A stretch of 64,000 nucleotides of DNA from Sphingobacterium sp. (GTDB taxonomy: Bacteria; Bacteroidota; Bacteroidia; Sphingobacteriales; Sphingobacteriaceae): positions 1 to 64,000 of the forward strand of contig JAIRVH010000172.1 of NCBI GenBank assembly GCA_031253985.1. Direction: 5' to 3'. A model generated the notes under the pieces. The model was not told where the DNA came from, searched no databases, and saw only the letters and a list, made by a program, of their open reading frames with translations. Of this stretch, positions 44,292-54,410 are shown in pieces. How positions within the stretch are numbered: position 1 is the first letter of the stretch; each line of letters opens with the position of its first letter. A program made the position numbers and the translations under genes.

Positions 44292-47200
44292 ATGCAAAAC
44301 AATAGGAAGGACACTCTCATGTTTCCCGGGGAGAATTATGGAAAAACAGCACACATTTCCAGTGCGAGAAAGTGGACACATTCCCCCTCGGATGTTAATG
44401 GTCTCATGGCTATTGACTACAAAACACGAGGGAATAAAAAAAGTCTTTGCTTTCCACTATTTTGGGCCATAGTGGCAGCAGGCGTCATGCAGGTGAACCA
44501 AATTTTTGCTGCCGAATCGAGTAGCTCAGCAATAGATGTATTACAAATGTCCAAAATTGGACAGGAGTCTTATATAGTCACGGGGACAGTTGTTGATGAA
44601 AATGGCAAACCTCTCGCAGGAGCAACACTGAGATTAAAAGAAAATAACAAAAAAGGTGTAAAGACTAAAGCAGACGGCAGTTTTGAACTACCTATTATCT
44701 CCACAAATGAACTCATTGTTGTCTCATCAGTAGGTTTTGAAAATAAGGAACTAAGGGTAAATCCTAATACACGCGGGATTACTATAGAACTTAAAAAAAT
44801 TAATAATACACTGGATGAAGTTTCCGTAGTTTCAACAGGCATTTTCAAAAAAGAGGATAAAAGTTTTACTGGAGCATCTAGAACAATTTCTGCAAAAGAA
44901 CTTAAGCTATATGGAACCCGGAATCTGATCACATCTTTAAGGAATATTGACCCCTCTTTTAATATCATTGAAAGTAATCTTTTCGGTTCAGATCCAAACC
45001 GGCTTCCCGAAATCCAAATGCGTGGTAATGCCAGTATTCCGAATGTAAATCAGATCCAGAGCCAGTCAGCAAGCCAGCTGAATACCCCTTTGATCGTGTT
45101 GGACGGTTTTCAGAGTTCGTTGAAGGCGCTAATAGATATAAATGAAAATGATGTTGAATCCATTACACTTTTAAAAGATGCTACTGCTACAGCACTGTAT
45201 GGTTCAAGGGGAGCAAATGGTGTGGTGGTAATTACAACGAAAATGCCAAAAGCAGGAAAACTTCGTGTAAATTTCGGTTCAGAACTTAAAATTGAAACAG
45301 CTGACCTCAGTGGCTATCACCTATTGCATTCAAGAGAAAAACTGGAACTGGAAGGATTGGCAGGTTATTATAATCAGGTAAATGCCGATGAGGATCTAAT
45401 GAGTAAGAGATATTATAATTTTTTGCTCAATGAAGTTAATAGTGGTGTAGAAACAGACTGGCTGGCCATTCCATTGAGGACATCATATGCACTAAGAAAT
45501 AACCTGCGTATGGAAGGCGGAGACAAACAGTTCAGGTATTCTGCTACCCTACAGAACAATAAAACTGCTGGTGTCATGAAAGGTTCCTTCCGGTCGACAC
45601 TGACAGGTTCAATAACTCTATCGTATAGTTACGACAATTTATTGTTTCGAAATTACACTAATATTGGCAATGTGAAAAACCAAGAGTCTTCCTATGGAGA
45701 ATTTTCTAACTATGCAGTACTAAATCCATATTGGAGACCATACGATGAACAGGGTAACGTTAATAAATTTTTAGGCAATTCAGGAAACATTGACAATACT
45801 TACGTTCGGGCTAACTTACCCACAAATCCACTTTATGATGCTACTCTAAATACCTTTGATAGGGGAGAACAAACCTTTATTACGAATCAGACTGCAGTGG
45901 AATGGAAAATAATTAAGGACCTTCTTCTGACTGGGAAGTTTAGCATAACAAAATCAAATCAACAAACTGACGCATTTCGACCGGCCGAACATACATTTTT
46001 CTCATACCTTACTGGCCAAGATGTAACAAGAAAGGGAGACTATCGGCTGGGAATAGCTAATGAAAATATATATGAAGGCGGACTGAATATCTCTTACAAT
46101 AAAACCATTAAAGAGAAACATCATCTTTTTGCAGGTGGAGAAATGAATGTTTTACAAAGCAAAACATCTAATTATAATATTCTCGCCGAAGGGTTCCCGA
46201 ATTCTAGTCTTAACTTTCCTTCCATGGCTCTACAATACGAAAGGAATGGCAAACCGGGCGGATCCGAATATTATTACCGTACTGTAGGTGCTGTTGGAAA
46301 TGTTAACTATAATTTTGATAACAGGTATTTTGCAGATGCTACTTTAAGGTTTGACGGCTCCTCACAATTTGGATCTAACAAACGCTTTGCACCATTCTGG
46401 TCAGCAGGGATTGGATGGAACGTGGATCAGGAAAAGTTCTTTAGTAAGACCGGCAAAATTAACAAATTAAAGATTAGGGGATCAGCAGGCAGCAGTGGAT
46501 CAACGAATTTCAGTACGTACCAGGCCCTAACGTCTTACGGCTATTACACAAGTGACAGATACTTTAATTGGGTTGGTTCATATCTTATGGGAATCGGAAA
46601 TCCAGACTTAAAATGGCAACAGATTATCAAATATAATCTTGGCACCGATATAGAAATGTTAAACCGTAGATTACTTTTGCAGGCAAATTATTATATCTCA
46701 AATACAAATGATCTTGTCTCAGCAATAAACACACCTGCATCAAACGGTTTTAGCTCTTATACATCAAATGTAGGAAAACTTAAAAATAAAGGATTTGAAC
46801 TATATGCCACAGTATATGTATTGAAAAAGCCAGAAGGCATAACCTGGTCTTTATCTGGAACTGCTTTTCGTAATAATAACAAGGTCATTGAAACTTCCAA
46901 AGCATTAAAGGAAGCACAACTACTGATAGTTCGCAACACCAAAAATGTTGCTGGAAGTATGTATATTGAAGGGTATTCAAGTAATACAATCTGGGCTGTT
47001 AAGTCCTTAGGTATCGATCCGAGTAATGGTAAAGAAATCTACTTAGCCGCAGATGGAACTCCCACTTATACGTGGAATGCTGATGATGTGACCGCAGTGG
47101 GAAATTCGGAGCCCAAGCTTCATGGAAGTTTAAATACCATGCTCCGCTATCACGGGTTGACTTTCACTGCCGCTTTCAGTTATAAATTAGGGGGGCAGTC

Positions 47201-47564
47201 TTATAATAATACCCTTGCGGATAAAATTGAGACTACTAATTTACTAAATAATGTTGATGAACGAGTATACAGCGGGCGCTGGCAGAAACCGGGAGATGTA
47301 GTTCCGTTTAAAGGTTTACTAAATACCACAGAATCCAATAGAACTTCCAGATTTGTCCAGAAAGAAAACACTTTCTATGCAAGAAATTTTTATGCGCAAT
47401 ATGATTTCCACAGCGCTAAATGGGTAAAGCAGATTGGTTTTGAAAATGTAAATGTAGGTTTTAACGTTGCCGAACCTTTTATTATTTCCAGTATTCGTCA
47501 GGAGCGCGGCACCTCCTATCCTTTTTCCCGTCAATATACTTTTATTCTTAATGCAACATTTTAA
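44292..47564 (+). CDS. SusC/RagA family TonB-linked outer-membrane protein (second locus)
   Basis: A 1090-residue TonB-dependent transporter. The first 38 residues are polar, and the hydrophobic signal core only comes at about 54-73 (FPLFWAIVAAGVMQVNQIFA), so an ATG at 44406 is an alternative start. Next come a carboxypeptidase-like domain (VTGTVVDENGKPLAGATLRL, ADGSFELP), the plug (PEIQMRGNASIPN, TPLIVLDGFQ, TALYGSRGANGVVVITTK) and a long barrel ending in phenylalanine. It leads a six-gene forward operon with its SusD 3 bases downstream. Substrate unknown; the protease and thioredoxin partners suggest peptides. Confidence 0.93.
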   Translation: MQNNRKDTLMFPGENYGKTAHISSARKWTHSPSDVNGLMAIDYKTRGNKKSLCFPLFWAIVAAGVMQVNQIFAAESSSSAIDVLQMSKIGQESYIVTGTVVDENGKPLAGATLRLKENNKKGVKTKADGSFELPIISTNELIVVSSVGFENKELRVNPNTRGITIELKKINNTLDEVSVVSTGIFKKEDKSFTGASRTISAKELKLYGTRNLITSLRNIDPSFNIIESNLFGSDPNRLPEIQMRGNASIPNVNQIQSQSASQLNTPLIVLDGFQSSLKALIDINENDVESITLLKDATATALYGSRGANGVVVITTKMPKAGKLRVNFGSELKIETADLSGYHLLHSREKLELEGLAGYYNQVNADEDLMSKRYYNFLLNEVNSGVETDWLAIPLRTSYALRNNLRMEGGDKQFRYSATLQNNKTAGVMKGSFRSTLTGSITLSYSYDNLLFRNYTNIGNVKNQESSYGEFSNYAVLNPYWRPYDEQGNVNKFLGNSGNIDNTYVRANLPTNPLYDATLNTFDRGEQTFITNQTAVEWKIIKDLLLTGKFSITKSNQQTDAFRPAEHTFFSYLTGQDVTRKGDYRLGIANENIYEGGLNISYNKTIKEKHHLFAGGEMNVLQSKTSNYNILAEGFPNSSLNFPSMALQYERNGKPGGSEYYYRTVGAVGNVNYNFDNRYFADATLRFDGSSQFGSNKRFAPFWSAGIGWNVDQEKFFSKTGKINKLKIRGSAGSSGSTNFSTYQALTSYGYYTSDRYFNWVGSYLMGIGNPDLKWQQIIKYNLGTDIEMLNRRLLLQANYYISNTNDLVSAINTPASNGFSSYTSNVGKLKNKGFELYATVYVLKKPEGITWSLSGTAFRNNNKVIETSKALKEAQLLIVRNTKNVAGSMYIEGYSSNTIWAVKSLGIDPSNGKEIYLAADGTPTYTWNADDVTAVGNSEPKLHGSLNTMLRYHGLTFTAAFSYKLGGQSYNNTLADKIETTNLLNNVDERVYSGRWQKPGDVVPFKGLLNTTESNRTSRFVQKENTFYARNFYAQYDFHSAKWVKQIGFENVNVGFNVAEPFIISSIRQERGTSYPFSRQYTFILNATF

Positions 47565-47567
47565 TCT

Positions 47568-49025
47568 ATGAAAAAACTACTTTATTTCACTATAATGGCC
47601 GCATCTTCGGCACAGCTTGTTTCATGTAACAAGTTCTTGGATATCGCCCCCAGAACAGAAGTACGGGAAGACCAGCAATTTAATTCAGAACAGGGTTTTA
47701 AAGATGCATTGGCAGGAGTTTATATCAATATGAAAGATCTTTCCACGTATGGCACCGAACTTAGTTTTGGGACAATTGAACACCTAGTGTCGAGCTGGGA
47801 CGTAACCAGTAACTCTTTAGAGCAACAGATCGGCCTTTTCAATTTTAGTGATTCCCGTGTTATCAAAACATTTGATAACATTTTCAGTAAACAATATAAA
47901 ACCATCGCCAATATCAACTCCATTCTTCAAAATATTGATGCCAATAAATCCGTATTTAAGACCAAGGGTACTTATGAGCTCATTAAAGGTGAATGTCTTG
48001 GACTTCGCGCTCTTATTCATCTTGATCTTATGCGCCTATATGGTCCAATGCCGAAAGAGCCTTCTATTGGCAACAATCTTTCTTATGTTACAGAATTCGG
48101 AAAAGAGATTAAAACGCATATTTCCTATGAGGCTTACAGGGAAATGCTTTTCCAGGATATCAATAATTCCGCTGACCTACTAAAAACCGTAGACCCTCTC
48201 TTGGAGTATTCTATGGCCGATCTTCGTAACCCAAATGGATCTTCAAGCAAATTCAGGAATGATGATACTTTTATTGCCTTTCGGAATATGCGGATGAACT
48301 ACTACGCAATTAAGGCATTGGAAGCACGGGCTGCTCTGTGGTATGGTGAGAATGAGAAGGCATACAATGCGGCAAAAGAAGTCGTCGAAGCAAAAAATAC
48401 TGACAACACACAAAAATTTAAGATTTCGACGGGACCAGAATTTTCGCAGGAGAATTTTACGCTTACCACAGAGCAGATTTTTGGACTGTATAACCAGCAA
48501 ATGAGCACCGCTTATACGGATTTTTTTTCAACAGGTATTTATAGAAAAGGTACATCATCTACGACTATAAATACAAAACTATTTGGCAATACAGGAACTG
48601 ACTTCCGAGAAAGTTCTCTCTGGAACCTTTTGGTAGATCAAGGAGGCTCGAAATCTTATGTAATAAAAAAGTATCAAATTTTAGCGGAGACTCCTACAGC
48701 GCTAACAGATTTTAAACAGATTCCAATGATCAGAACAAGTGAATTGTATTTAATATTAGCAGAAACTGCCCCCCTAGATGAAGGTCTTGAGTATTTCAAA
48801 CAATTTAGGGATTCCAGGAATATATCTACCTTGTCCGTTCTCCAAAATAAAGAAAGTCTCTTAGCTGAAATCGTAAAAGAATATCGCAAAGAATTTTATG
48901 CCGAAGGGCAGGCCTTCTACACTTATAAGCGGCTGAATATTTCAAAAGAGCAGTTTTTATTTTTGCCTGCCTCTGCTACTTTAACTTATTTATTACCTAT
49001 GCCTACAGTTGAATCTGTAAATTAA
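47568..49025 (+). CDS. RagB/SusD family lipoprotein (second locus)
   Basis: A 485-residue surface lipoprotein (lipobox LVSC) that partners the upstream SusC. NKFLDIAPRTEVREDQQF, GLRALIHLDLMRLYGPMP and the closing LPMPTVESVN fit the RagB/SusD family, in the branch that travels with DUF4843 and PKD-like lipoproteins. Asp- and Trp-rich loops that often bind sugars are not obvious. It is 3 bases after susC and 8 bases before the DUF4843 gene. Confidence 0.92.
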   Translation: MKKLLYFTIMAASSAQLVSCNKFLDIAPRTEVREDQQFNSEQGFKDALAGVYINMKDLSTYGTELSFGTIEHLVSSWDVTSNSLEQQIGLFNFSDSRVIKTFDNIFSKQYKTIANINSILQNIDANKSVFKTKGTYELIKGECLGLRALIHLDLMRLYGPMPKEPSIGNNLSYVTEFGKEIKTHISYEAYREMLFQDINNSADLLKTVDPLLEYSMADLRNPNGSSSKFRNDDTFIAFRNMRMNYYAIKALEARAALWYGENEKAYNAAKEVVEAKNTDNTQKFKISTGPEFSQENFTLTTEQIFGLYNQQMSTAYTDFFSTGIYRKGTSSTTINTKLFGNTGTDFRESSLWNLLVDQGGSKSYVIKKYQILAETPTALTDFKQIPMIRTSELYLILAETAPLDEGLEYFKQFRDSRNISTLSVLQNKESLLAEIVKEYRKEFYAEGQAFYTYKRLNISKEQFLFLPASATLTYLLPMPTVESVN

Positions 49026-49033
49026 ATATTATT

Positions 49034-49816
49034 ATGAAACAGAAGAAATTCCATATTCTACTGGCTTTCGGGCTTTTTGCAGCTATGTATTCCTGCCAGA
49101 AGGAAGATTACCTCCTTTTTGAAGGTCAAACACGTGTTCAGTTTGGCCCCCCATTATCATTATACAAGGAGAAAGCTTATACATTTCGAGATACGCTAAA
49201 GCCTGCAACATTTTATTACTATCCAGAAGATAAAATAAAAGATACCGTATATTTTGATATCTATACAATGGGAAATTTATCTAAGAATAAAAGGAAATAT
49301 AAATTGGAACAGTTCAATCTCTCTGGGGAAGAAAACGCTGTCCCCGGAAAACACTTTATCTCTTTCGATGATCCTTCAATGACTGAATCCTACATTATAC
49401 AACCAGATTCCGTTCATGCCAGAGTTCCAATTGTGATCATTCGTGATCCTGAGCTAAAGAACAAAAGCGTTAACCTAGGCATCCGATTGGTTAACAGTGA
49501 TGATTTCGGGCTCGGTGAGACTTCAATGCTCTGGAGAAAACTTATCATTACCGACCACCTGACCAAGCCAGTTGCATGGAACAAAACTATGACCGATTAT
49601 TACCTAGGTCAATATAGTACCAGGAAACACCAGTTTTTGGTTGAAACCACCGCAAAAAAATGGGACCAGGATTTTATTACGGAACTCAGTTCATCCTTGG
49701 ACTTAATGGATTACTACATGTCGATTGTTGCCACAGCATTAGCTGATTATAATAGACAGCATCCACAAAATCCACTAAAAGATGAAAATGGCGAACTTAT
49801 AACTTTTCCTTACTAA
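49034..49816 (+). CDS. DUF4843 domain-containing lipoprotein
   Basis: A 260-residue lipoprotein with lipobox MYSC. The family signature covers LFEGQTRVQFGP near the N-terminus, DTVYFDIYTMGN and VPIVIIRDPELKNKSVNLGI. DUF4843 proteins occur almost only beside SusCD pairs and are thought to be surface-exposed accessory binding proteins. The next gene starts 2 bases after its stop, so the order SusC-SusD-DUF4843-PKD-like is tightly coupled. Confidence 0.85.
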   Translation: MKQKKFHILLAFGLFAAMYSCQKEDYLLFEGQTRVQFGPPLSLYKEKAYTFRDTLKPATFYYYPEDKIKDTVYFDIYTMGNLSKNKRKYKLEQFNLSGEENAVPGKHFISFDDPSMTESYIIQPDSVHARVPIVIIRDPELKNKSVNLGIRLVNSDDFGLGETSMLWRKLIITDHLTKPVAWNKTMTDYYLGQYSTRKHQFLVETTAKKWDQDFITELSSSLDLMDYYMSIVATALADYNRQHPQNPLKDENGELITFPY

Positions 49817-49818
49817 TA

Positions 49819-51360
49819 ATGATGAATAAAATTTTATGTTATATAATAGCCGGAATAAGTTTTTATTCCTGCGCAAAAGATAAAGGCAATTACAGTTACG
49901 GTTTGAGTGAAGATATCTTAATCACTGGATTTCAGGATCAGTATAACTTAATTTCCCTCCAAGATACACTGTCAATTTCCCCACAGGTGAGTTCCAATAA
50001 AGACGGTGATTTTGAATACACTTGGGGAGTTATCGAAAATTTGGCGGCTGGTAAGATAAATACCTTTGATACTATTGCTCATACAAAAGATTTGAGCTTT
50101 CCTATTAAACTTGATGCCAACGAATGGATTTTAGTTTTTCAAGCCAAGAATATAAAAACTGGATACTCTCAATATAAAACCGCTAAATTATCGGTAAATA
50201 CTGTTTCAACAAGAGGCTGGTACATCCTGAAAGATAACGATAAGGATTCAGATCTGGATGTGTTCCTTACTCCTAACGACATTTCTGCCACAAGCAGGAT
50301 CGACAATGTACTCAGTTCTTCAAGTGGTAACAAAATGCCGGGGAAAGCTATCAACATGTCTTTTTCCTCTACATATCAGAGTAATGTCGCTGATCCGGCG
50401 GTTTTTACAAATACAAGGGCATTGTTAGTAGCGACAGATAATGATATCCGGGCAATAAATATTAATAACTTGAGAACAATCCGTGATCACTCATCTTTCT
50501 TTATAAATGGATCTCAACCAATTGAGGGGCCAACAGGAATATTTAATGGCAATACTTCTATTTATCTTTTTAATCAGGGACTACTGTATAATATAAACAC
50601 AGTAAATCAGAATAAAGGTCAGTTTGGAAATAAGATAAGGATTGATTTTAACAACACCACCTATAGTCTTTCTCCCTACTTCGTGGTCCGGCCGAATATG
50701 GATCCTATACTATTCGACAACCTGTCCGCAACTTTTGTCACACTTGTAGCTGGAAATGGTGCGACAATGACTAAATTGAACCAGGTACAGGATAATGATC
50801 TTCCAGTTGCCGGGAGTAACAAGACACCCATTTATATGGGTTATAAATCAACAGGTACAGCAAGCAAGCTTCAAGGATACGCAGTCCTGCAGGATAATTC
50901 TGATGCTTCTAATAGATCGTTATACTTTTTAGAAAAAGATAAACTTAATCTCTCTTTGAAGCGTGTAAGCCTGGAAACCGGCTCAAAGGTTCAGGGCGCC
51001 TCAATGTTTACCCTGCTGACAGAAGATGAAAATCTACTATATTTCGTTAGTAATAACAGCCTTTATAGTAAAAATCTTAGCAATGGAAATGAACAGCTTC
51101 AGTATACTGTACCTGCAGGTGAAAGGGTAACGTTTATAAAACATTTAAAATATACGCTTTCCTCGGATGCTGCTTACAACTTTAATTATTTTATCATCGG
51201 TACAAAAAGCGGTGCTGATTATAAAGTGAGAATGTTTAAAAAATCATCCGGTAATTTGGAATCATCTCCAAGCCAGACTTTGGAAGGTAATGGGACTGCC
51301 AAAGGTATCCTGTATATATCTCCGAAAATAAATACAAACACATTTATAAATTCTTACTAA
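49819..51360 (+). CDS. PKD-like family lipoprotein
   Basis: A 513-residue lipoprotein (lipobox FYSC). An Ig/PKD-like beta-sandwich covers about residues 25-130 (DTLSISPQVSSNKDGDFEYTWGVI). The rest is beta-rich and propeller-like, with segments such as GWYILKDNDKDSDLDVF and ALLVATDNDIRAINI. It belongs to the group found with DUF4843 proteins in SusCD loci and probably helps bind substrate at the surface. A strong hairpin after its stop separates it from the protease gene. Confidence 0.82.
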   Translation: MMNKILCYIIAGISFYSCAKDKGNYSYGLSEDILITGFQDQYNLISLQDTLSISPQVSSNKDGDFEYTWGVIENLAAGKINTFDTIAHTKDLSFPIKLDANEWILVFQAKNIKTGYSQYKTAKLSVNTVSTRGWYILKDNDKDSDLDVFLTPNDISATSRIDNVLSSSSGNKMPGKAINMSFSSTYQSNVADPAVFTNTRALLVATDNDIRAININNLRTIRDHSSFFINGSQPIEGPTGIFNGNTSIYLFNQGLLYNINTVNQNKGQFGNKIRIDFNNTTYSLSPYFVVRPNMDPILFDNLSATFVTLVAGNGATMTKLNQVQDNDLPVAGSNKTPIYMGYKSTGTASKLQGYAVLQDNSDASNRSLYFLEKDKLNLSLKRVSLETGSKVQGASMFTLLTEDENLLYFVSNNSLYSKNLSNGNEQLQYTVPAGERVTFIKHLKYTLSSDAAYNFNYFIIGTKSGADYKVRMFKKSSGNLESSPSQTLEGNGTAKGILYISPKINTNTFINSY

Positions 51361-51391
51361 TAAAAAGTTTTGAGTGCACTTCTAATGTATG

Positions 51392-51438
51392 TTTTCTTAT
51401 CGCCAAGAGGGCAGTCAGTCCTCTTGGCGGTAAGAAAA
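51392..51438 (+). repeat. Long hairpin between PKD-like and protease genes
   Basis: A 19-bp stem, with one G-T wobble, pairs 51392-51410 with 51420-51438 around a 9-base loop. The central part is CGCCAAGAGG with CCTCTTGGCG. No T-tract follows the stem, so it may attenuate or stabilise the mRNA inside the operon rather than end it. Confidence 0.65.
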
Positions 51439-51465
51439 TCAAGTTTTATAATCAATATCTAATTT

Positions 51466-52962
51466 ATGCTTAATATCAGTTTTAATAAAGTGTTTACCTT
51501 GGGAGCCCTTCTGCTGTCGGCTATTTATGCAGGTGCCCAGTCAAAAGAACAAATATTCATCCAAAAATTTAATCAGGCATGTCAGAGTCATGAAATTTCA
51601 TTATTGTCAGGTGATATTGCCAACAATTTCTCCGTGGCGGGCATCACCGGAGAGGAAGCAAAATACCGTTTGGAGTACTTTTTAAAAAAACAGAAATTAA
51701 ACTCTATCGAAATTACAGGTCAAAAGACAATTTCCAAGGGTACAATCCTTTCTTTGGGGTACAAAGACGGCACCAATAGCAATGGGACTACCGAATTGCT
51801 ATTAAACCAGTATGGACAACTCGTCCATTTCTCGATCGCCGATCAGCTTTATGGGATGGTCAGAAAAAAGAATCCGAAGTTGCGCGCAGTCCTCCCATTT
51901 GAGAATAAAAATGGTTCAATTTATCTGTATGTTAAAATTAACGGTTATAAGAGACCACTGAAACTCTTATTTGACACAGGAGCCGATGGAATGGCTGTTA
52001 CCGAAGAACTAGCTGATGCAATTGGACTAAAAGTAACACGTGAAAACAGTGCCTCTGTCGTAGGTGGAAATACAAAAATTAAAGTTTCGGATAATAATAC
52101 CATAGTTTTAGATACGCTCAAAATTCCAGATATGGGTATAGCCATTTTTCAGCATGTTCGAAAAGGCAGCGACGGAATTATTGGCAACACGCTTCTACGC
52201 CGTTTTAAAACTTATATAGATTACGATAAAAACCAGATTTCGCTCTACGATTTTGGGAATAATTATTACGCAGGAAAAGGTTCTTTGGTACCTATTACAA
52301 TGCCATCTGGCGCCTTAGTTTTACCTGGCCAGCTCGAAATTGTAACCGGAAAAGCAACAAAAGGTAGATTCGTTTTTGATTCAGGTGCTTCCTATAATTT
52401 GATCTGTTTCCGCCAATTTGTTCGCACCAACAAGTTACTTGTTAGCGGTTTTAAATCCCAAATGCAGTCCTCGACAGTAAGCATGGGAATTTCCTCCCCC
52501 ACTTTTATCGGTAATAGTTCTCAGTTTACCATTGACAATCTTCCTCCAATCACTGGTCTGCCGGTAACACTCATGGGGGCGAGCGCCCAAAACGAAAATT
52601 GGCAGCCGGGAGTAGACGGGTCTATCGGAAACCGGTTACTGAGCCGCTACAATCTCACAATAAACCTTGCAGAAAATGAAATCTTCTTTTCTCCAAACCA
52701 TTCCTTCGGGTTCCCAAAAGATTTTATTCTCAGAGACTACCAGTTTGGATGGACGAATGACGGGAAATTGTCAATGATCTCTAGCGCCTCAAATAATGAA
52801 TCTGGCGAACTGATTAAAGCAGGAACTTTAATTGATAGCATCGCAGGATTTAACGCTGATAAAATCCGAAAGAATCCTGAGCTTTTAGAAAAAATCAAGA
52901 CAGATTACATAAATCGTTCAATCGAAATAATCCTTAGCGATAAGAAGGTCGTAGTTATTTAA
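51466..52962 (+). CDS. Exported two-lobed aspartic (retropepsin-like) protease
   Basis: A 498-residue protein with a signal peptide ending in GAQ. Residues about 30-135 resemble an NTF2-like or DUF domain. Two aspartic-protease lobes follow, each with a catalytic motif: D170-TG in LLFDTGADGMAV and D305-SG in FVFDSGASYNLI. The matching hydrophobic-Gly motifs are GIIGNTLLRRF and GSIGNRLLSRY. The C-terminus (about 440-498) resembles a PDZ domain. The single-chain pair of Asp motifs suggests an active pepsin-like arrangement in the periplasm or at the surface. It lies in the second SusCD locus, where it could process the imported substrate. Confidence 0.82.
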   Translation: MLNISFNKVFTLGALLLSAIYAGAQSKEQIFIQKFNQACQSHEISLLSGDIANNFSVAGITGEEAKYRLEYFLKKQKLNSIEITGQKTISKGTILSLGYKDGTNSNGTTELLLNQYGQLVHFSIADQLYGMVRKKNPKLRAVLPFENKNGSIYLYVKINGYKRPLKLLFDTGADGMAVTEELADAIGLKVTRENSASVVGGNTKIKVSDNNTIVLDTLKIPDMGIAIFQHVRKGSDGIIGNTLLRRFKTYIDYDKNQISLYDFGNNYYAGKGSLVPITMPSGALVLPGQLEIVTGKATKGRFVFDSGASYNLICFRQFVRTNKLLVSGFKSQMQSSTVSMGISSPTFIGNSSQFTIDNLPPITGLPVTLMGASAQNENWQPGVDGSIGNRLLSRYNLTINLAENEIFFSPNHSFGFPKDFILRDYQFGWTNDGKLSMISSASNNESGELIKAGTLIDSIAGFNADKIRKNPELLEKIKTDYINRSIEIILSDKKVVVI

Positions 52963-53000
52963 TAATTCAATTCTCAATACACAGTAACAAATTAAAATAT

Positions 53001-54344
53001 ATGATTAGAAAAACCCTTTTGCTTTGCAGCGCCATAATCTGTTCTTATGCTGCTAAAGCTCAATTGCCAAGCAATATTACTGGTACAACTGATCCAGTAA
53101 AAATTAAACGTGTAGGTCTTTTTAAAGTCCTCAATGGTCGTTTGCAGGAAATTGCAAGTTCAGTCCCTGATTCATTGGGCAGATTTGCTTTCCGGTTCAC
53201 TCCTGAATACGAAGGTCTATATTCCCTTGGAAGTGGAGATCCGCTAAGCCAGGATGGTCTTTTCCGTTTTTATTTCAAAGGAAATGAAGACCTGAATTTA
53301 AGTCTGAAAAGAGACAGCTATGAGCTCCTCAAAAATAATAGCCCTGAAAATCAAGCATTATATAGCTGGGACAAGCAGTCCAGATCAATCCATGATAAAG
53401 GTCTTACCCCAGGAGGAACCACCACATATGTAGATTTCTTTCCTGAAATTGAACAGTTTATAGGTAAATTGGATGATATCAAAAAAAACGTAAAAACCAA
53501 CAACCCTAAATTTGATAAATTCTTTCCTGAAATTGTAGATTATGATTTTGCTTATTATACTACGTCTTACATGAATATGCCTAGGACCGTTCATCCAAGC
53601 AAAGAGGAAATGAGTGATTACTATCTGAATTTTGATGCTGACAGATTCCTTAAACTAGAATTACTGCGATTTCCTTATGGAGACAGGTTCTTAAATAATC
53701 TAATTTACAGCAAAGTAGATACTGAAAAGAAACCTTCCCTTGACCAGCTTGTTTCTGTGGCAAACTTAGATGTTTTAAGGGGACAGTACGTACTTCAGCG
53801 ACTTGAACGAGCCAAATCGTTCGCAGCTTTTCAGGATCTTAATCAGAACTACAGCAAATATTTCTTACTGTCAGAACAGAAAGAACGGGCCAAAGCCGTA
53901 GAGGCAAAACTTGTGGAATCAAGGACTGGTGTACCAGCTTTCCAATTTAGCTTCCCTGACATCGATGGTAAAGAAAAAAGTCTTTCCAGTCTCAAAGGAA
54001 AAATTGTATTGATTGATATGTGGGCTACCTGGTGCGGCCCCTGCCGCGGAGAGGAACCCTATTGGGAAAAGTTAAATGAAGAATATAAGGGGAAACCTAT
54101 TGCATTTGTTGGGGTTTCAGTGGATCAGGATAAAGGAAAATGGAACGCATATGTAAAAGAAAAAAGCTTGAAAGGGATACAATTACATGCAGGATCAAAC
54201 AGTGGTTTGACAAACGCTTACAAAGTGGATGCTATACCGCGCTACATCCTGATAGATAAATTGGGTAATCTAATTACCGCTGACTGTCCAAGGCCAAGTG
54301 ATCCAAAGTTAAAAGCTTTATTAGAAGAATGGAGTAAGAAATAA
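53001..54344 (+). CDS. TlpA-family thiol:disulfide oxidoreductase
   Basis: A 447-residue exported protein (signal peptide ends AKAQ). Residues about 22-300 form an N-terminal region common in Bacteroidota TlpA proteins (DUF4369-like start, then helical). The thioredoxin domain starts near 310 with FPDIDGKEKSLSSLKGKIVL. The redox motif WCGPC has Cys345 and Cys348, and the cis-proline lies in DAIPRYILIDK. It should act on disulfides in the periplasm. Last gene of the operon, 38 bases after the protease gene, followed by a strong terminator. A decayed relative lies just beyond on the other strand. Confidence 0.88.
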   Translation: MIRKTLLLCSAIICSYAAKAQLPSNITGTTDPVKIKRVGLFKVLNGRLQEIASSVPDSLGRFAFRFTPEYEGLYSLGSGDPLSQDGLFRFYFKGNEDLNLSLKRDSYELLKNNSPENQALYSWDKQSRSIHDKGLTPGGTTTYVDFFPEIEQFIGKLDDIKKNVKTNNPKFDKFFPEIVDYDFAYYTTSYMNMPRTVHPSKEEMSDYYLNFDADRFLKLELLRFPYGDRFLNNLIYSKVDTEKKPSLDQLVSVANLDVLRGQYVLQRLERAKSFAAFQDLNQNYSKYFLLSEQKERAKAVEAKLVESRTGVPAFQFSFPDIDGKEKSLSSLKGKIVLIDMWATWCGPCRGEEPYWEKLNEEYKGKPIAFVGVSVDQDKGKWNAYVKEKSLKGIQLHAGSNSGLTNAYKVDAIPRYILIDKLGNLITADCPRPSDPKLKALLEEWSKK

Positions 54345-54364
54345 TCGAAAAAATTGTCAAGTAG

Positions 54365-54410
54365 AAAAAGAGGTGTCTAAATGAAATTTCATTTAGACAC
54401 CTCTTTTTTT
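54365..54410. terminator. 22-bp perfect palindromic terminator closing the second SusCD operon
   Basis: The 44 bases 54365-54408 form a perfect inverted repeat centred at 54386/54387, with A-rich left and T-rich right flanks. It should work in both directions and overlaps the 3' end of the reverse-strand TlpA relic. Confidence 0.85.
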
